A stretch of 64,000 bases of DNA from contig JAACJP010000008.1 in assembly GCA_013368375.1 (NCBI GenBank), forward strand, positions 186,001 through 250,000, given 5' to 3'. Numbering within the stretch: the stretch's first letter is position 1; every line of letters starts with the position of its first letter. This stretch comes from Tricholomella constricta (taxonomy: Eukaryota > Basidiomycota > Agaricomycetes > Agaricales > Lyophyllaceae). The notes under the pieces are model-generated. The model saw only the letters and a program-made list of their open reading frames with translations, did no database searches and was not told the origin of the DNA. A program made the translations under genes and the position numbers. Shown in pieces: positions 1 to 12,535 of this stretch.

Positions 1-699
1 CGAGGGCAGACCACGTCGAACCATTTTTCTGAGATGGAGCGCGGGGAATCATTGCCATCGTCGAATGGCTGGCCCACCACCGTGCCGCCGATTAGGGCGC
101 CTAGGGGTGTGCGGGGAGGGTTCTGGAGGCGCTGCTTCTCAGGCCATGGGTAGTAATCCGGCTTCCAGACATAGTCCTTGAATACATAAGCGCGCTTTGA
201 TGCGTATGCAAGATGAGCGTTCATGAGCCTGTAAAATCAATGCGACGCTGTGAGACACGTGCGCCATAGGTGGAAAGGATGGAGACTGAACTGACACTTC
301 GTTGAGAACGTTATTCCAGCCCAACATGACGATCTGATTCGAGAACTTGACGTAGCGTCCGCCCTTGCCTTCAGGAAATGGCAGATCAAGATTGTGCTGT
401 GGCAAGTTCTCCTCCCATCTGCGTAGACTCTCGTATTTCGGCGGGGGGACCTTCGGCTGCGAGCGCGTCTCCTGGTAAATCTGTGGGGGCTGGTTCTGCG
501 GCTTCAAGAAACGCTGGTATGTGTGCGCTGGGCTGACGACTAAAAATAGAAGAATGAAGGATATGATGAAAGCAATGATAAAGTGTAGCTTATGTCGAGT
601 GAACGTCGCCCGTGCTGAGTATGGAAAAGGCCTTGAAAAAAATGCATGGAGATGTGGGTGAGCAACTCTCCGCGTTTCAGACGTTCATTTTACTTACAT
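1..699 (-). CDS. O-fucosyltransferase-like type II membrane protein (3' truncated by window edge)
   Basis: Only the N-terminal part is present; the gene runs off the window at base 1. The start codon appears split: AT at 699-698, then an intron with donor GTAAGT (697 to 632), then G at 631 followed by CCT TTT CCA. The first ~30 residues contain a hydrophobic stretch rich in F, I and L just after a basic RHK, which is a signal anchor and predicts a Golgi/ER type II topology. After it comes the block GRYVKFSNQI..GWNNVLNE, a second intron near 304-229, then NAHLAYASKRAYVF and a WKPDYYPWP stretch. I know this combination from Agaricomycete proteins that often match the GDP-fucose protein O-fucosyltransferase fold. 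The catalytic C-terminal part is outside the window, so enzymatic activity is inferred. Upstream ATGs in the intron are out of frame. Confidence 0.6.
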
Positions 700-3349
700 G
701 GCGCCTAGTGAAGGTCGTCGATGAGGCCAAGATGGGGCATTGACAATTCGTCCAAGTATTTGTTGACTGACATTTGTAAATGTGATCCCATCAGCATTCA
801 TAATTCGGTGACAACGCGCCGAAAATGAGAAACTACGCGAAACTTGCCGCAATATTGCTGTATGCTAATTTTGAACCACACGCTACGCAGAAGTTCACGT
901 AATGATGCGATGAGCTTCGAAGCCTTTTTATCTCCTATAAAATCGGGCTTATGTAATCGAGGTCTGATCTTTGTGTCTGTATCATTTCAGCCGATGGGGC
1001 AAGCAGGGACAAGGGGACTTTCGCGAATGCGATCAAGGGGTTTAAGTTTACCACCATCGCGTCAATGATGATCCTTACTTAGAGGTATAAAGAAGAATAA
1101 AAAAAATCACTGGCCTGGAAATTCCTAGAAGAAACAATCATAATCAGTAAAGGTAACATAAATTTCTCGCTGATAACGGACTACTGTCAGCCGGAGCAAC
1201 AGACCCCGAGTGCGTCCCTGGCGCGCACAGCGATTTGATGCAACGAAGTACCCAGAAGTCTCGTGGAACGCGACGGTTGCGCAGTGTTTCACACGTTTAC
1301 TATTTTTACTATCATGATACGGTACAATGTACCAAAAGCTGCTTGAAATCGATATATGAGTGCGCTATCCCTCCGTTGTGCAATGACCAAATGAACATCA
1401 GGAAAATTACACTCACTTTTACGGTCCCTTATCGACACTTTTGGTCAATCTATAAGGGTAAAAAGTGTCGAAAGTGAGGAAGTGTCCGACCCTTTTGAAA
1501 GAAGGTCCCCACTCTTTCAAAAGGTGATTTCACTTTCAAAAGATGTGCAAGGGCCAAGTAAGGGCCTACAAAGGGTCACCAAAGTGATGCAATAGGGCAC
1601 GAAAAGAGGGCTCCATGCGCACGGTGCATTTAGATCAAAAATATAATGTATACATAATGGTGACTACTGATTACATATGGTGTTTGATATGGAAGATGTA
1701 CTCGAATACAAGTACTGGAAAAGTACAATAATTTCTGGTGATATCCAGCGAGACCCCTCAGAACATCGAACATGAGTGCGAAATGGGAGCGAGCCATCAC
1801 AGCATCAGTGTAGAACACATGAATGAATTGAATGAACATACCCTGATAGAGAGATGCACTATTGCCATCTCTTGTTCTGCATAGAATAGCTGAGCATGCC
1901 GGAGGGAAGGGGGGGGGGGGGGAGGGACATACAGAGGACCCGGTATGCGCGTGTTTGAGCATCTGCATTTGTGACTGCGCTTGCGCGGCCCCATCTTCAC
2001 CCCCGCCGTCGATGATGCGGTTGACGATGTGCATGACTGTGCGGGAGGCCGTGTCGTCTCCTACATGGCGCGGGGTGTTCAAGATGAACAGGGGTGCGGG
2101 AGAGGGTGCGTGTACATGAGCGGGTGGGGGTGTCGGGGGGTGTTGGGGTCGTGATGGTGCGGGGGATGTGAGTTGCGCTGTCAGTGAGTGAGTGGGTGAG
2201 ATCGGAGGCGGAAACATGAAAACGCACCAGAGGCAGGCGACGAGCTGGACATCAGGAACGGGAGGTGCCTTTGTGGAAGGGCGGCACAGAGGAGGGAGGT
2301 TCATAGCCATGGGCCTCGAAAGACGGAGTTCAGGTAAGCGGAGCCTAGAGAGGGCTTCGTCAAGGTCACCCGACGCACACATATTCCTGAAGATACAACA
2401 GGCAGCATTTCAACAAGGACGCCCACAGAACGGGCTATCAAGCTCAAGGGGCAAGGCAGAAATTGGTGTTGGATGTTTCTCTGGACATCAGGCAGTGGTG
2501 AGGGTGCAGACATTGGGCAGACGAATTCAGTGGGTGTTCGGACATTGGAGTCGAACGTTGGGACAGGATCAAAAGGGGAAACTGCTGACGTGGCATGATT
2601 CAGGCGGAGTTTGAATGAACTTAGCCATTTCTGAAGACGTCCCCCGAACCGTCGAAACTCAAAAGCCCAACTTGTATACCAATATATGCCCACTTGGTTG
2701 AATCTGTGGCCTTCATAGGGGATCCTAACTGAGTATCTGAAAAATTAGATTCTGCATTTTTATGAAAGTGTTCTCTCTTTTCAATAGTGACTTGAAAGGT
2801 GATGTAAGTGATGTAGAAGGGGTTTCTAAAAGGGTAAGGGCCAGAAAGTGAAAGGACAAGCATCGAAAAGGGAAAGTGCTGAAAGTGAAAGTGCTTGTAG
2901 TTTTCCTGATGAAAGGCAAGTGAGAAGGGTAGTGGGTTCAGAAGACCGCCGGGCGTCAATCTCATGAACGACTGTTCTGTGGTGGGGGAACGACCTGCTT
3001 AGACGAGATACAGACTATCTCCACAGTTCCCTGCTTATTGGGAGAAGATGGACTTTTCCACTTTTTCCAGAGATACACGGCCCGTTAACAGATTTCGTCG
3101 CAATAAGCACCTTAAGCTTGGGATAACAGCGATTGGTTTCCGACAGCCATCGCGTCGATCCCGGCCCTCTATCGGGCCTCAAGGATCCCTCGTTGCGTTC
3201 ACTGCTAGGAGCAGGGCACGTACATCGGAGGTAAACTAAGTGCAATTAAACTACCGAAGGATTCTCGAATATCGCATCAGGAAAACTCATTACTTACTAT
3301 ACCCGGCCAAAAACGACGCTTGAAGTGTCCAAGAGGTCGCACTCAAGCC
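700..3349. other. gene-poor 2.6-kb interval with low-complexity and palindromic sequence
   Basis: No convincing gene. Open frames around 1630-2382 (- strand) translate into Pro/His/Thr-rich low complexity without splice structure and look accidental. The interval holds a 14-G run (1909-1922), GTGAGTGAGTG-type simple sequence near 2180, and AAAGTG-rich segments around 1410-1570 and 2740-2930. The last ~300 bases are the 3' flank of the downstream prenyltransferase gene. Confidence 0.6.
1412..1524. repeat. nested inverted repeats in an AAAGTG-rich segment
   Basis: Perfect inverted arms CGACACTTTT (1433-1442) and AAAAGTGTCG (1461-1470) are nested inside CTCACTTT (1412-1419) and AAAGTGAG (1471-1478). 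A second perfect pair, CCTTTTGAAAG (1491-1501) and CTTTCAAAAGG (1514-1524), follows immediately. No coding frame explains it. It could be a small non-autonomous transposon remnant. Confidence 0.6.
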
Positions 3350-4986
3350 TCAAGCCCCGTGGCTCGGAGCGCCCGCCGGGATATACTTCCTCGCCCACTG
3401 CGCCGTCTCCTCTCTCGCATTCAATAGTGGGTCGAGTGGGTCGAACGTCCACGACGCGGCGTGGGTGTGATTCGGGCCCATCGCAAGCGCAGGCGAATAA
3501 ATCGACAACGCGGCGAGGGACAAATACGTGTGATATGGATCTGGTGATTCGAGTGCGCGTAAGTATTCGGAATGAGGAACGTCAAGAAACATGCGGATCC
3601 GGCACGCGCACGCACCTGGCGTTTCTCCGGGCGCCTTCGCGATGCCACCGTATTTGAACTGACAATTCACCATAAACATGGCAAGGGCCCGCATGTCAAC
3701 GAGGTCGCCCGCACCGAGGATCTGGGATATTAAGCGTCAAGTATCAACCACGCGGAGGGCAAGGAAAAAGGGGCACTTCGAACCTGAAGGGCGGCGCCGC
3801 ACCAGAAACAATAACACGCATCCGCGTCTTTGCCGGTGCGCCCACAGAACCCACCGGACGGGTGTTGATTGCTGAGCAGCCATCGGATTGTGAGTATGCG
3901 CTCGGCAGATGTTAACGGGGACGCCGAGGTGTGGGGCACAAGGTGAAGGGAAGCAATCGCAATGTAGGTCGTTCCGCCTGACGAAAGACCTTACTCGAGG
4001 CGAGACTCATGGAACGCCAGAAACGTCACTGACCTTGGGCTTCACAGAACGGTGCCTGTCCATATCCGCCTTCGTAGGTCTGGAAGAACAGGTGTAGATC
4101 AGTATGAGGTATGCGGATATATAATTACAATATCAAGCACCCTGCATGACGCGATGAAAGCCATTGCACTGTCCTTGTTGACGGCCGACCAATCGTTGAG
4201 CATGGCACTTATTGCAAATGCACAGTAGAGAGACCGGAGGTCCGTTTCGTTACTCCCAGGCACGGTAGAGAAGCTAAACCTGCATGTTAAAAATAGTTGC
4301 AAGTGATCTGCCGAAAGCATGCACCTTCCATCGTCCCGCTGGCAGGCACGGATGAAGTCTAGTAAACCCGCGCGGTCTAGGCGCGAGAAGTCATCACGGA
4401 GGATTGCGAGGGAGAGTAACGCTGTATAGGTCATGATAAGATGGGGCGTGTCGTAATTCGTGTACTTGTGTGCGCCACGCGTCAAAAACGACGATCATCA
4501 CGATATTGGGGAAGGGACAAACGGGGGCACAAGGGACGATGGTCATAAACGGGCTGGGTCTGAATCCTGAGCCATATTGGCCATCTGCCATCGAGTAAAG
4601 TCAGACAGGGAAGCACCATGGTAGGATTACGACTGGACTTGTCTGTTGCTCCCATATCCACTCCCGCCACGCTTCGCGATCCGTTTCGCTCGTTTTGGTT
4701 CGGATAACACCTAAGAGGTCCAAGGAGCCTATACAATAGAAGGCAAGCGCGAGCCTAGACACACAAGGGCACGCCGATGAGACAAGCCAGACGAAGACAT
4801 TTCGGAATCACTTATCACCTCGACGCGTCAACTTCGGTTTGGGAGTCCGGGAGACCTGATGAGCAAGGTGAGCATCGAATACAGCTACCCCCCGAGAGAA
4901 GTACCTGAAAGGCATCGCAGACAATGTGCAGCATGCCCTGCACGGGCGAGAGGGGGTAGATCAACCATTTTTTCAAAATCAGACAT
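3350..4986 (-). CDS. CDC43: protein geranylgeranyltransferase type I, beta subunit
   Basis: Splicing about nine exons gives a protein of roughly 370 residues. It should attach geranylgeranyl to CaaX proteins such as Rho/Rac/Cdc42, as the zinc-binding catalytic partner of the shared alpha subunit (RAM2). Visible landmarks in order: start MSDFEKMVD; SRLALAFYCIGSLDLLG; YDTPHLIMTYTALLSL; RACQRDDG; STVPGSNETDLR; YEGGYGQ; GGFCGRTGKDADACYCFWC, which holds the Asp-x-Cys zinc ligands near residue 260; and PDPYHTYLSLAAL, whose His (near 311) is the third ligand. The GRTGK segment and shorter repeats favour type I over farnesyltransferase beta. Introns are 50-65 nt with standard borders. The ATG at 4986 is chosen because it begins the reading frame joined to the conserved HCLRCL block. 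Stop at 3350-3352. Confidence 0.9.
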
Positions 4987-5459
4987 GAATTTAGTGAGCG
5001 AGAGAGATGAGATATGCAAGAGATAAGTACAAGCAAGTAGCAGGGCGGGATACAAGGAGGTGAGCAAGGTACTTATAGAGATGAGAGGAGCATGGCAGCA
5101 ATCGCGTGAGGCAGAGATTGTGGTCCAAGAAGACGCAAGGGGTTCGATCATCACCCACAATCAACGTTCGCGGAGTATTGATTTACAAATTATCGATTCC
5201 TCTCGATGCGCTGCTGGCGACGCATCCATTCCGTACTTCTCATCGCTATACTGGAGCGCCTTCGCCTTCACACCAAAAACAAAACAAAACCCAATATGGG
5301 TGACATCGTGCAATTGGTCAAAAATGCAGGATCGGAATAAGAGGCGACAAGGATAGAGGATGATGATGGTAGAGGTACAAATATCTGAGCAACGCTGGGG
5401 AAGAGATAAGACGAACGCAGAAATAAAAAGGACCGTCTGCAGGCGGACAAGATAGTCAT
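4987..5459. other. intergenic region between CDC43-like start and NOT2 stop
   Basis: This 470-bp stretch should hold the promoter of the prenyltransferase gene and the 3' end of the NOT2 gene, both on the minus strand. I see no additional gene; short frames here lack splice or family support. Confidence 0.5.
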
Positions 5460-7788
5460 TCACAACCCTGCCATGCCCATCTGGAATGACCCTCTCTGCA
5501 TCGGCTGCACCACTCCTTGCCCTTGATGCTGTTGCTGCCCTACTGCCTGTGTCACCGGCACCAGCGTGGGCGCCTGCGCAAACGCAGGTACGGTCTTCTC
5601 CTCCAGATCCGCGTACAGCACTGTCATGTCTTTCCGCTCCTTAGCCCAGTTTTCTGGATCCCAAAACGTGTACTGTCCCTGCTCTCCACCAGGCACCTTT
5701 TGGGATGGCGACGTGCCGCTTTCCTTCGTGATCCACAGCCGGAGGTCCTTGTGGTACCGCCAATTCCGATTCCACCTAATGCATGTCGCAAGTTAATACC
5801 ATTTTTATTATTATCCACCAAATAGAGCCCTTGCACAAACTGCGCCTCGGGGGAAGCCAATAAGAGGGACGATAAACACGCACAATTCTTGCGCAGCGAC
5901 CTCCTGCAGCGCATCCCTCGGACTTGAGTAGAACATGAAAAACAGCGTCTCATCGCTGAACGCAGATGCCTTATTAGGCCCTGGAGGTGGTGCCTGTACA
6001 CTAGCGTAGCACGTAGGGAGATGGAAGTCAGGCTCCACTGTCCGTGCAGCAGAATTATCTGCCCAGGGTGTGATGAATGTCGAATATAGGTCGCTGATCA
6101 GGGCCTTCTGCGTCAAGGTCGGATCTACATACGATGTGACGCCCAACTCACCCAGAATACCCCATGTCCAGCCCCATCGTGCCCAGATCCATCCCGATGC
6201 CCGACATGCCTTGATCCAAGTCTGATCCTACGTTCTTGAGCATCGCCAGCAGCCCAAGCAGACCCCATCTGTCGGCGGCTGACACGAGCACTTGCTGTGC
6301 TGGAGTCTGTGGGTGATGTTGTGCGTGCGGTATCGAATTTGGCTGCAGCGCGGCGGGGTTTTGATGCGTATTCGGATTATTCGAGTTCGATGAAGGATTC
6401 GACTCGCCGGGTGCACCATTAGATGCGTACTGTGGTTGCCCGGATGCATTTGCGCTCGCAGGCGTGTGTGCGTATGGCGGCGGCGGTACGCCTGGGGGCG
6501 CGTTTAGATGTGTCGTCGATGCTGTTTGAGTCGAATGGGTACCGTTTTGCTGTGATTGCGTGGACGGCGTCTGAGGAGTGTTCGAGAACGCCGCAAGGTT
6601 AACACCAGTATCTGTCCCTTGTGATTGAGAGCCAGGATTCGCGTCAGGGGAGCTCCATGCGTGCGCCTGGTTGAGCTTGATGGCAAGATTATTCTGCATT
6701 GAGCATCACGTCAGCGTTTGGCACGCTATAAGATCGCAGTTGTAGAGAAGGACTGCGAAGGAAAAAGTCGCGCAACAACATTCCTTCCCGGCAACAAAGC
6801 GAGTTACAGTGAAAATCGGTGCAACAAGACGTACCCGCTGTTGCTGCTTCTCCGCTTCCACCTGTCCCTGCTGAAATCCTGGATGCACATTCCTCGACTG
6901 TCCCAAACTCAACATCCCCGGTGTTCCAGGTTGTAGGCTACCACCTAGCGCCCCTAATAAATTTTGCCGGTGTTGTTGTTGTAAGGGATCCGAGAAGCCG
7001 TTGAGTCCTGGAGGGTGTGACTGGTTATCTTGGCTTGAATTTTGTCCGTTCTGGACTTGAGTTTGCGATTGGCCTCCAAGGGCAGGAAAATCGTCTGGGG
7101 TGAAGTCTCTCGCTTGGTTCGTGCTGCCTCCGGCTCCACCACCGATCGTCCCTGCTCCCGCTCCCCCTAAAGCTGTCCCTGCTTGACTTGCATAACTAGT
7201 TGTAGAGCCTCCTCCTGAGGCTCCATTGCTTCCAGTCGACGTGCTGTTCGCTGGTGTCGATCCGAGTGCGGGAAAATCGTTCGGGTCCAGGCCGACGTCG
7301 CTAGCGGACGACACCGATTGTGAGTTGGGGAGATTCGGGGTCTGAGCCAGATGCGGAGGTAGCGATACGGAAGTCCCATTTGTTTGTTGCTGCTGATGTG
7401 ATGAGGATTGCTGTTGCTGTTGCTGCTGGAGGTTCGTGCTTGATAGGTGCTGACCCAAGCCACCGCCAAATGCAAAACTACTCTGCCCCCTCTGCTGAAT
7501 GAACCCAGGCGTCGATTGCGCGACCATGCTCTGCACTTGTGACTGTTGTGAAGGCGCTCGGTGAGTGTTCGGTTGCATTCCCGCGACATAACCGCTGCCT
7601 GGCAGTGCATTGACATTTCTTGGTGGCAAGCCATATCCAGAATAGGCTGGTCGGAATGGGCTATTGATGCCTGGATTCTGTGTCAGACTCGGTGGTCTCT
7701 GCTGTGGCTGGCCTGGAATGGTTCATCCCCAGGAAAGTCAATGCATAGATAAATGTGCAAAGACAGGATACATACCTGGTCGATTCAT
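5460..7788 (-). CDS. NOT2: CCR4-NOT complex subunit NOT2
   Basis: The protein (about 690 residues) is a scaffold subunit of the CCR4-NOT deadenylase and transcription regulator. The first exon encodes only MNRP and a split Gly; ATG at 7786-7788, donor GTATGT. The N-terminal half is Gln/Gly/Ser-rich, with poly-Gln near 7400-7440 and two DDFPALG/NDFPALG motifs that are typical of NOT2. The C-terminal half is the NOT2/3/5 domain: DLYSTFITPWADNSAARTVE, FHLPTCY, SDETLFFMFYSSPRDALQ, NRNWRYHKDLRLW, QKVPGGEQGQYTFWDPENW. Introns lie near 7762-7716, 6830-6701, 6148-6091 (58 nt) and 5860-5780. Alternative short readings of the 6148 intron would be only 27 nt, so the 58-nt form is preferred. Ends with a Gln-rich tail at TGA 5460-5462. 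Confidence 0.9.
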
Positions 7789-9677
7789 TACTCTGAAAAA
7801 GCGGGAAAAAAGGCTAGAAAATCAAGAGATGAGTGGTTCATTGTGGTTGTCTTTGGAAAAAAGGAACGTGACGAACTGTGTGCGCAGATATCAAGGCTGT
7901 GGTCAGGATATGTGCAGGTTAGCGTTCAAATCGACCGTCGCTCCAGCGTCTTTGTTGATCCTTTGTTTGGAGCCACCCTCCCGTTACGTAAGCGCTCCCC
8001 CATTCTTCACCCGTTCCGTTCATTCATCCTCACCCATCTCCAACGCGAAGCCTTGTACAGGACGCTGGTCGCGACAATCCTTGTCGATAATGAAACTAGA
8101 AGCTTAAACATACGGCCTATAACTGGCGAAAGGACTTGTTTATGGTTACTCAAGCACCTCTTCACTCTGTGAACAGCTTTCGCTTGAACTTGGAAGACTT
8201 CAGTATGCTGCGCGATTCAGTATCCTACGCGGTTCATGGACTTGTCGAACTCTGAACGCACGAGGACTCGTCGTCGGATCCAGCTCCGACACTGATCATG
8301 TAATTCAAATTCCCTCGAGCACGCGAGGTCTATACAGTGGTAGAGTGCAGCATAATCACAGTACGTTCTTCTGAAACATTCATGGTTTGCAGCTCTTCGC
8401 CTCGCAACCTTGGAAGGCGGCAGACAACCCTGCGTCCTCCCGCGGACACCCAAGCCACATTCTTCCTCATCGGGGGCTAGGCGAGGAGCAAATGACCAGT
8501 CAGTGCTCAGGTGTCATCATCGGATTTCTTCCTTGCCTTAACCATGCAAACTATTCTCATGGAGGCATCAAGGCATGTACTTCTAGTCATACGTTTTCCT
8601 ACTTAGACTTATCCATCATGATTCTGACTTGTTATAAAATCATGATAACTTTTGACCTGATATTGCCAAACATGATCGATCTATCTAGGCTCGATGAGAA
8701 TATGCGCTGGCCGCGCTTTCAACCTGTTCCAAACCCCCCATTGAACGCTGTGTTATCCATATTTGATACAGACGTCATAGGCTTCCCGCAGCCATCGGGC
8801 CGGGCAGGATTAACAGTCGCCACGGCAACACCATTGGAATGATGCCCAACAACCGCATAGATTGAAGGCGCCGTAGTGACAAGTCCTATTGCGGTAATTT
8901 TGATGCGGTAAGATAACGCACTTCAAACACACTGTTATACACACACTATGTATACAGTCCGCCGATTTCTAGTCTCCTTACACTTGGATGTTGCTGCAAA
9001 TACTGAGTTTTTTTATGCTCGAGTCATGTGGATCTAGAGGCCATCAAAATGAGAAAACGTTGTGGATTTTGGAGGTTGTGATAAGTATCTCTCGAGAGGC
9101 AATGTTCTTTCAAAAAATCGGAGAAAGATCATCAGAAAATGTTTGTGCTCCTCCTGCTGATTTTTGTCATTCTAAAGAGACAGCCTGGGAGGAGGTATCT
9201 ATCAATATTTTCCTCAGGTGAGTGAGATATTTAAATTCAGGCCGTGCGCTGAAGACTACCTACATTGGCCTCGATTACCCTGAGCAACGATCGTAGCTAC
9301 TAACAACTGGAGCCCCCATCGGGCAATATCAGCTGGATCAGGTGTACAACAATTGAATTTTGGACAGACAAGAAAACAAAAAGGAAAACATGGGGGGCCG
9401 GATGATGGCTGGCTAATAACACATGAATCTAGCGCTAGCTTAACGATAAACACGCGGTAGCGAACAAAAAGAGCGGTGTGGTAAAGAATGACAGGCGGTA
9501 CTGGTGATACCATGGCGCAGACAATACTGTGTCCAATGGGGAATAAAGTAATGTTTGGCTTTGACTGGGATGCAGGGAACGGTTTGGTAGACTGTGATAC
9601 AGGTTGAACAAGAAGCTGGGAAAATGCGAAGAGCGAACACGCATGACAGCGATCGGGATGTGGAGGAGCAAGGTATC
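7789..9677. other. 1.9-kb intergenic region
   Basis: The part next to 7789 is pyrimidine-rich and should carry the NOT2 promoter. Between about 8200 and 9250 I find only short frames without splice signals or recognisable motifs, plus AC-rich sequence near 8925-8950. The segment 9250-9677 is antisense-open but lies in the 3' flank of the neighbouring minus-strand gene. Confidence 0.5.
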
Positions 9678-12535
9678 CTATGCAAAGATGGCGACAAGGA
9701 CGATAAATGGGACATAAGTGAAGAAAGAAATGACGGCCATGACACGACACCGAAGGCGCCACGATTTTGCGTCTGTTAATGCAGGAGTGGGGCCGTGAAT
9801 AATAAGATTCATCGAGTCATCGATCGGAGACTTACCAGTTTCTACCTGGGGATCGTCCAGTACGACCCCCTTCTCCTGCTCGCCCGCGTCGAGCCTCCGG
9901 GTCTTGGGAATGCCAGTAAATGTGGCGACCCACCAGAGCGGGAACACCAAGAAGCCCACGAAAAACATCCATGCATGAAGGGGACTACCGCCTCGCTCGA
10001 CCCAGCCTCTCCAGCTCTCATTCTTCTCCGCACGACCAGCGGGAAACGAGAGCGACCACGGCGTGGTCTGGATGGGCGCGGGCTTGCGGGGATCTCGCAT
10101 GTGGAATGTCGAAGATCGGGTGATCGAGGGCGCGTGCGGGGAGATCAGGGCAGACATGGGGATGGATGCTTGGGAGAGGCTGCGCCGCGAGGATGCGCGC
10201 TGTGGGGGCTGGTGCGTGGGCGGGGGGAGCCGGTGATAAGAGTGTGCGTGCTGGGAAGAGGGCTTGCCACTGTGCCTGCTCGACCATGAGCCGGTGGTTG
10301 CAGCATTTTGGACCTCCCCGGACGTGCGGGAGGCGGGACGGGACTCGGGCGTGGTAGAGAGGCGGGCGCGCTTTCGTTGATACGATGAGGGCGCACTACG
10401 GGTGGAATTGGAGTTTGCGGAGGCACGGTGTGCTGGGTATTCAAAAAAAAAATTCAGGATATGCGAGCGATGGAGGGCAAAAAACACACGTCTCGGTTCG
10501 ATAGCAAAGGTAGCCCGAGGTTCCTTCGTTTCTTTTGGAGGAGTTCCGCCTCCTTCAACGCCCGCTTCATCTGCTTTCCTTTTCCCTTTATGACTGGACG
10601 TTGGTCTCGCAACAGGAGGTGTCGCAGGAACACGTAACACAGAGACGAGAGGTTCCGTCGCCGTTGAGAGCTGAGGTGCAAGTGAAATAGGAGAAACTTC
10701 TGGCGTCGCAGCAGTAAAAGACAGTGATGGCGGCGCTAGATGGGATGTTGACGGCGCTCCGGAGGCAGGGTATGGAACTGTGTTAATTTTTGGCGGAGGT
10801 GAGGGAGAGCGAAGGCGTTCGGGGGTATTTGACTTGGTTCTTGGTGGTGATGAACGTAATGTGCTCTTTGACATAGCAGATAATGTGAAGTGTCGATTGC
10901 TGATCCTAGAGGTGACTGGGTAAAGAGGTGCGGAGGTATTATTGCTGTGTGTAACTGGTGGTATATTATGCGTGTGGGCGTCTGATAGAACGTCAGGATC
11001 ACACGTGTAAGGGGGTGCGAACAAGAAAAACTCACGTTGGAGTAGAAATGGGGGTCCCAAAGCAGGTATTCTAGTTGTCTGTTACAGTACCCAAAACCGC
11101 CAAACAGGAAGAAGAAGAAAGAAAAGATATAGGAGAGATGGAGTTGAGCAAAAACAATGTGACGAGCAAAACAAGCACGCACGCGGATACCTCGTGCCTG
11201 TCCCGATTGGGACGAGCTCGCCTCGGCAAATTCCTGAGTGCCCGGCCTTGCCTGTTTCTCACCCAACGAGATCCTAACCATTTCCCTTGATACCTGCGCT
11301 TCCCAGCTTCCCACCGGACCACTTGCATGACTGACCGAGGATGCCTGTTCTGCACTGAACTCTGCACTAACTCGTCTGCTACTGGCCTTACTGGCGTTGC
11401 TCTGTGACCTCTTGTGATGGGCTGGGCGACTTGAAATTGTAGCATGATTTGCTTCCGAAAAATACTCGAGTGGTTGGGTCTTCGATTGTGTTCTCGCGCG
11501 TTTCCTGGTGGAATGATTGAAGTCTACTCGACTGTGATACGACATAGAGGGAAGGGAGTGCGAATGACGCGTAAATTTTGACGACCCCAACCCGTCGTGA
11601 GGCGACACGAGAGGAAAGCTATGGTCCGCGCAAAGGCTTTCACGCCTGTTGAGGGAAGACTGAAATGCTGGGTGGTCTAATGCGGGCATTGGTGGGGGTG
11701 CATCGGTAGATATTATTCCGTGTGATGCGAGTGTCCAAGCAGGCGAAGGGACCCCGAAAGTGTTTCCAGGAGACACTGTATTTCGGCGACTCCGTCCGCT
11801 ATGCGAGAACTCTGAGGTGGATCCAGGTGTTGACCTCTGATAAGTCTGTTTTGTTTCGGTTTCTCTGTTTTGCGAAAGCACGGAGCCTGGCGTCGTTGGG
11901 GTCTTCGACGAAGTCTGCTTGGGGAGATGGGGACGCGATGTGTTCTGTTGGCCAAATGTCTCCCCAGATAAGTTTCGACCGGTCGTTGTTGAAGTATTTG
12001 AGCTGGACATGGATTTATCAGGCTTTTGAAGGGGTGACTGTGAGTTGTCTTTTTCATTTGGCAATGCTGCCAGAGCTCGGGTGAGCGAAACTCGTTGGAG
12101 TGAACTCAATGACATTACCAGCGGACTGGACACTGGCATAGTTGGGACGTTTTCGAGTACTTGAGGTCAGTGAGACAAACTGTGGTTTCGTTGACTGACG
12201 GGGCTGCGTCGTAGCCTTTGGTGCCTCAGATAGCGCTTCCCGGCCTTCAGGTTGTTGCTCAAGAAGGGCACTCAGATTTGGGTGAATTTTGCGGTCAATA
12301 GGATATGATGAAAGTGGTTGAACTTGAGCTTGAACATGGGAGGAAATGTCTTGAACGACAGTTGTATTTTGTTTCTGTCGTTCCAACGACCATCCGATGA
12401 AACGCGTCAGAAAACTAGGCATCGGACGAGAAACGAGCGTGAATCGAGATGCTCCGTATCGAACTGATACGAAGGCCACTCGGGCTGGATATCCTTTGCT
12501 GATTCCAGCTTCAGTGTAGGTCGGAGTCGTGGTCG
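9678..12535 (-). CDS. uncharacterised Ser/Pro-rich protein with two C-terminal membrane helices
   Basis: I do not recognise a named family. Two long frames join if an intron runs from a GTGCGT donor after GQARGIR (near 11190) to the CTGTAACAG acceptor (near 11086). The result is a protein of roughly 800 residues. The N-terminal two thirds are rich in Ser, Pro, Thr and basic residues and probably disordered, with a motif SWEAQVSREMVRISLGE. Then comes ALGPPFLLQREFFLFAPP, another disordered stretch, SWRGWVERGGSPLHAW, a hydrophobic segment (MFFVGFLVFPLWWVATF), LDDPQVETDAKSWRLRCRV after splicing (intron near 9836-9774), and a final helix (FFTYVPFIVLVAIFA) at the very C-terminus. The SPLHAW..PLWW and CRVM..TYVPF blocks seem conserved among basidiomycetes. 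The 5' end is uncertain: the first in-frame ATG is at 12422, and an upstream exon is possible. Membrane location is inferred. Confidence 0.6.

Noticed and set aside
1630..2382. 250-codon minus-strand frame
   Set aside because: Low-complexity Pro/His/Thr translation in simple-sequence DNA, no splice or family signal.
6119..6147. 27-nt intron in NOT2
   Set aside because: Too short for this genome; a 58-nt intron ending ATCAG gives the conserved DLYSTFITPW directly.
9678..11060. Separate gene starting at MSKSTLRSS (10874)
   Set aside because: The frame continues upstream through an acceptor at about 11086 that joins the preceding long frame in phase; a merged gene explains both better.
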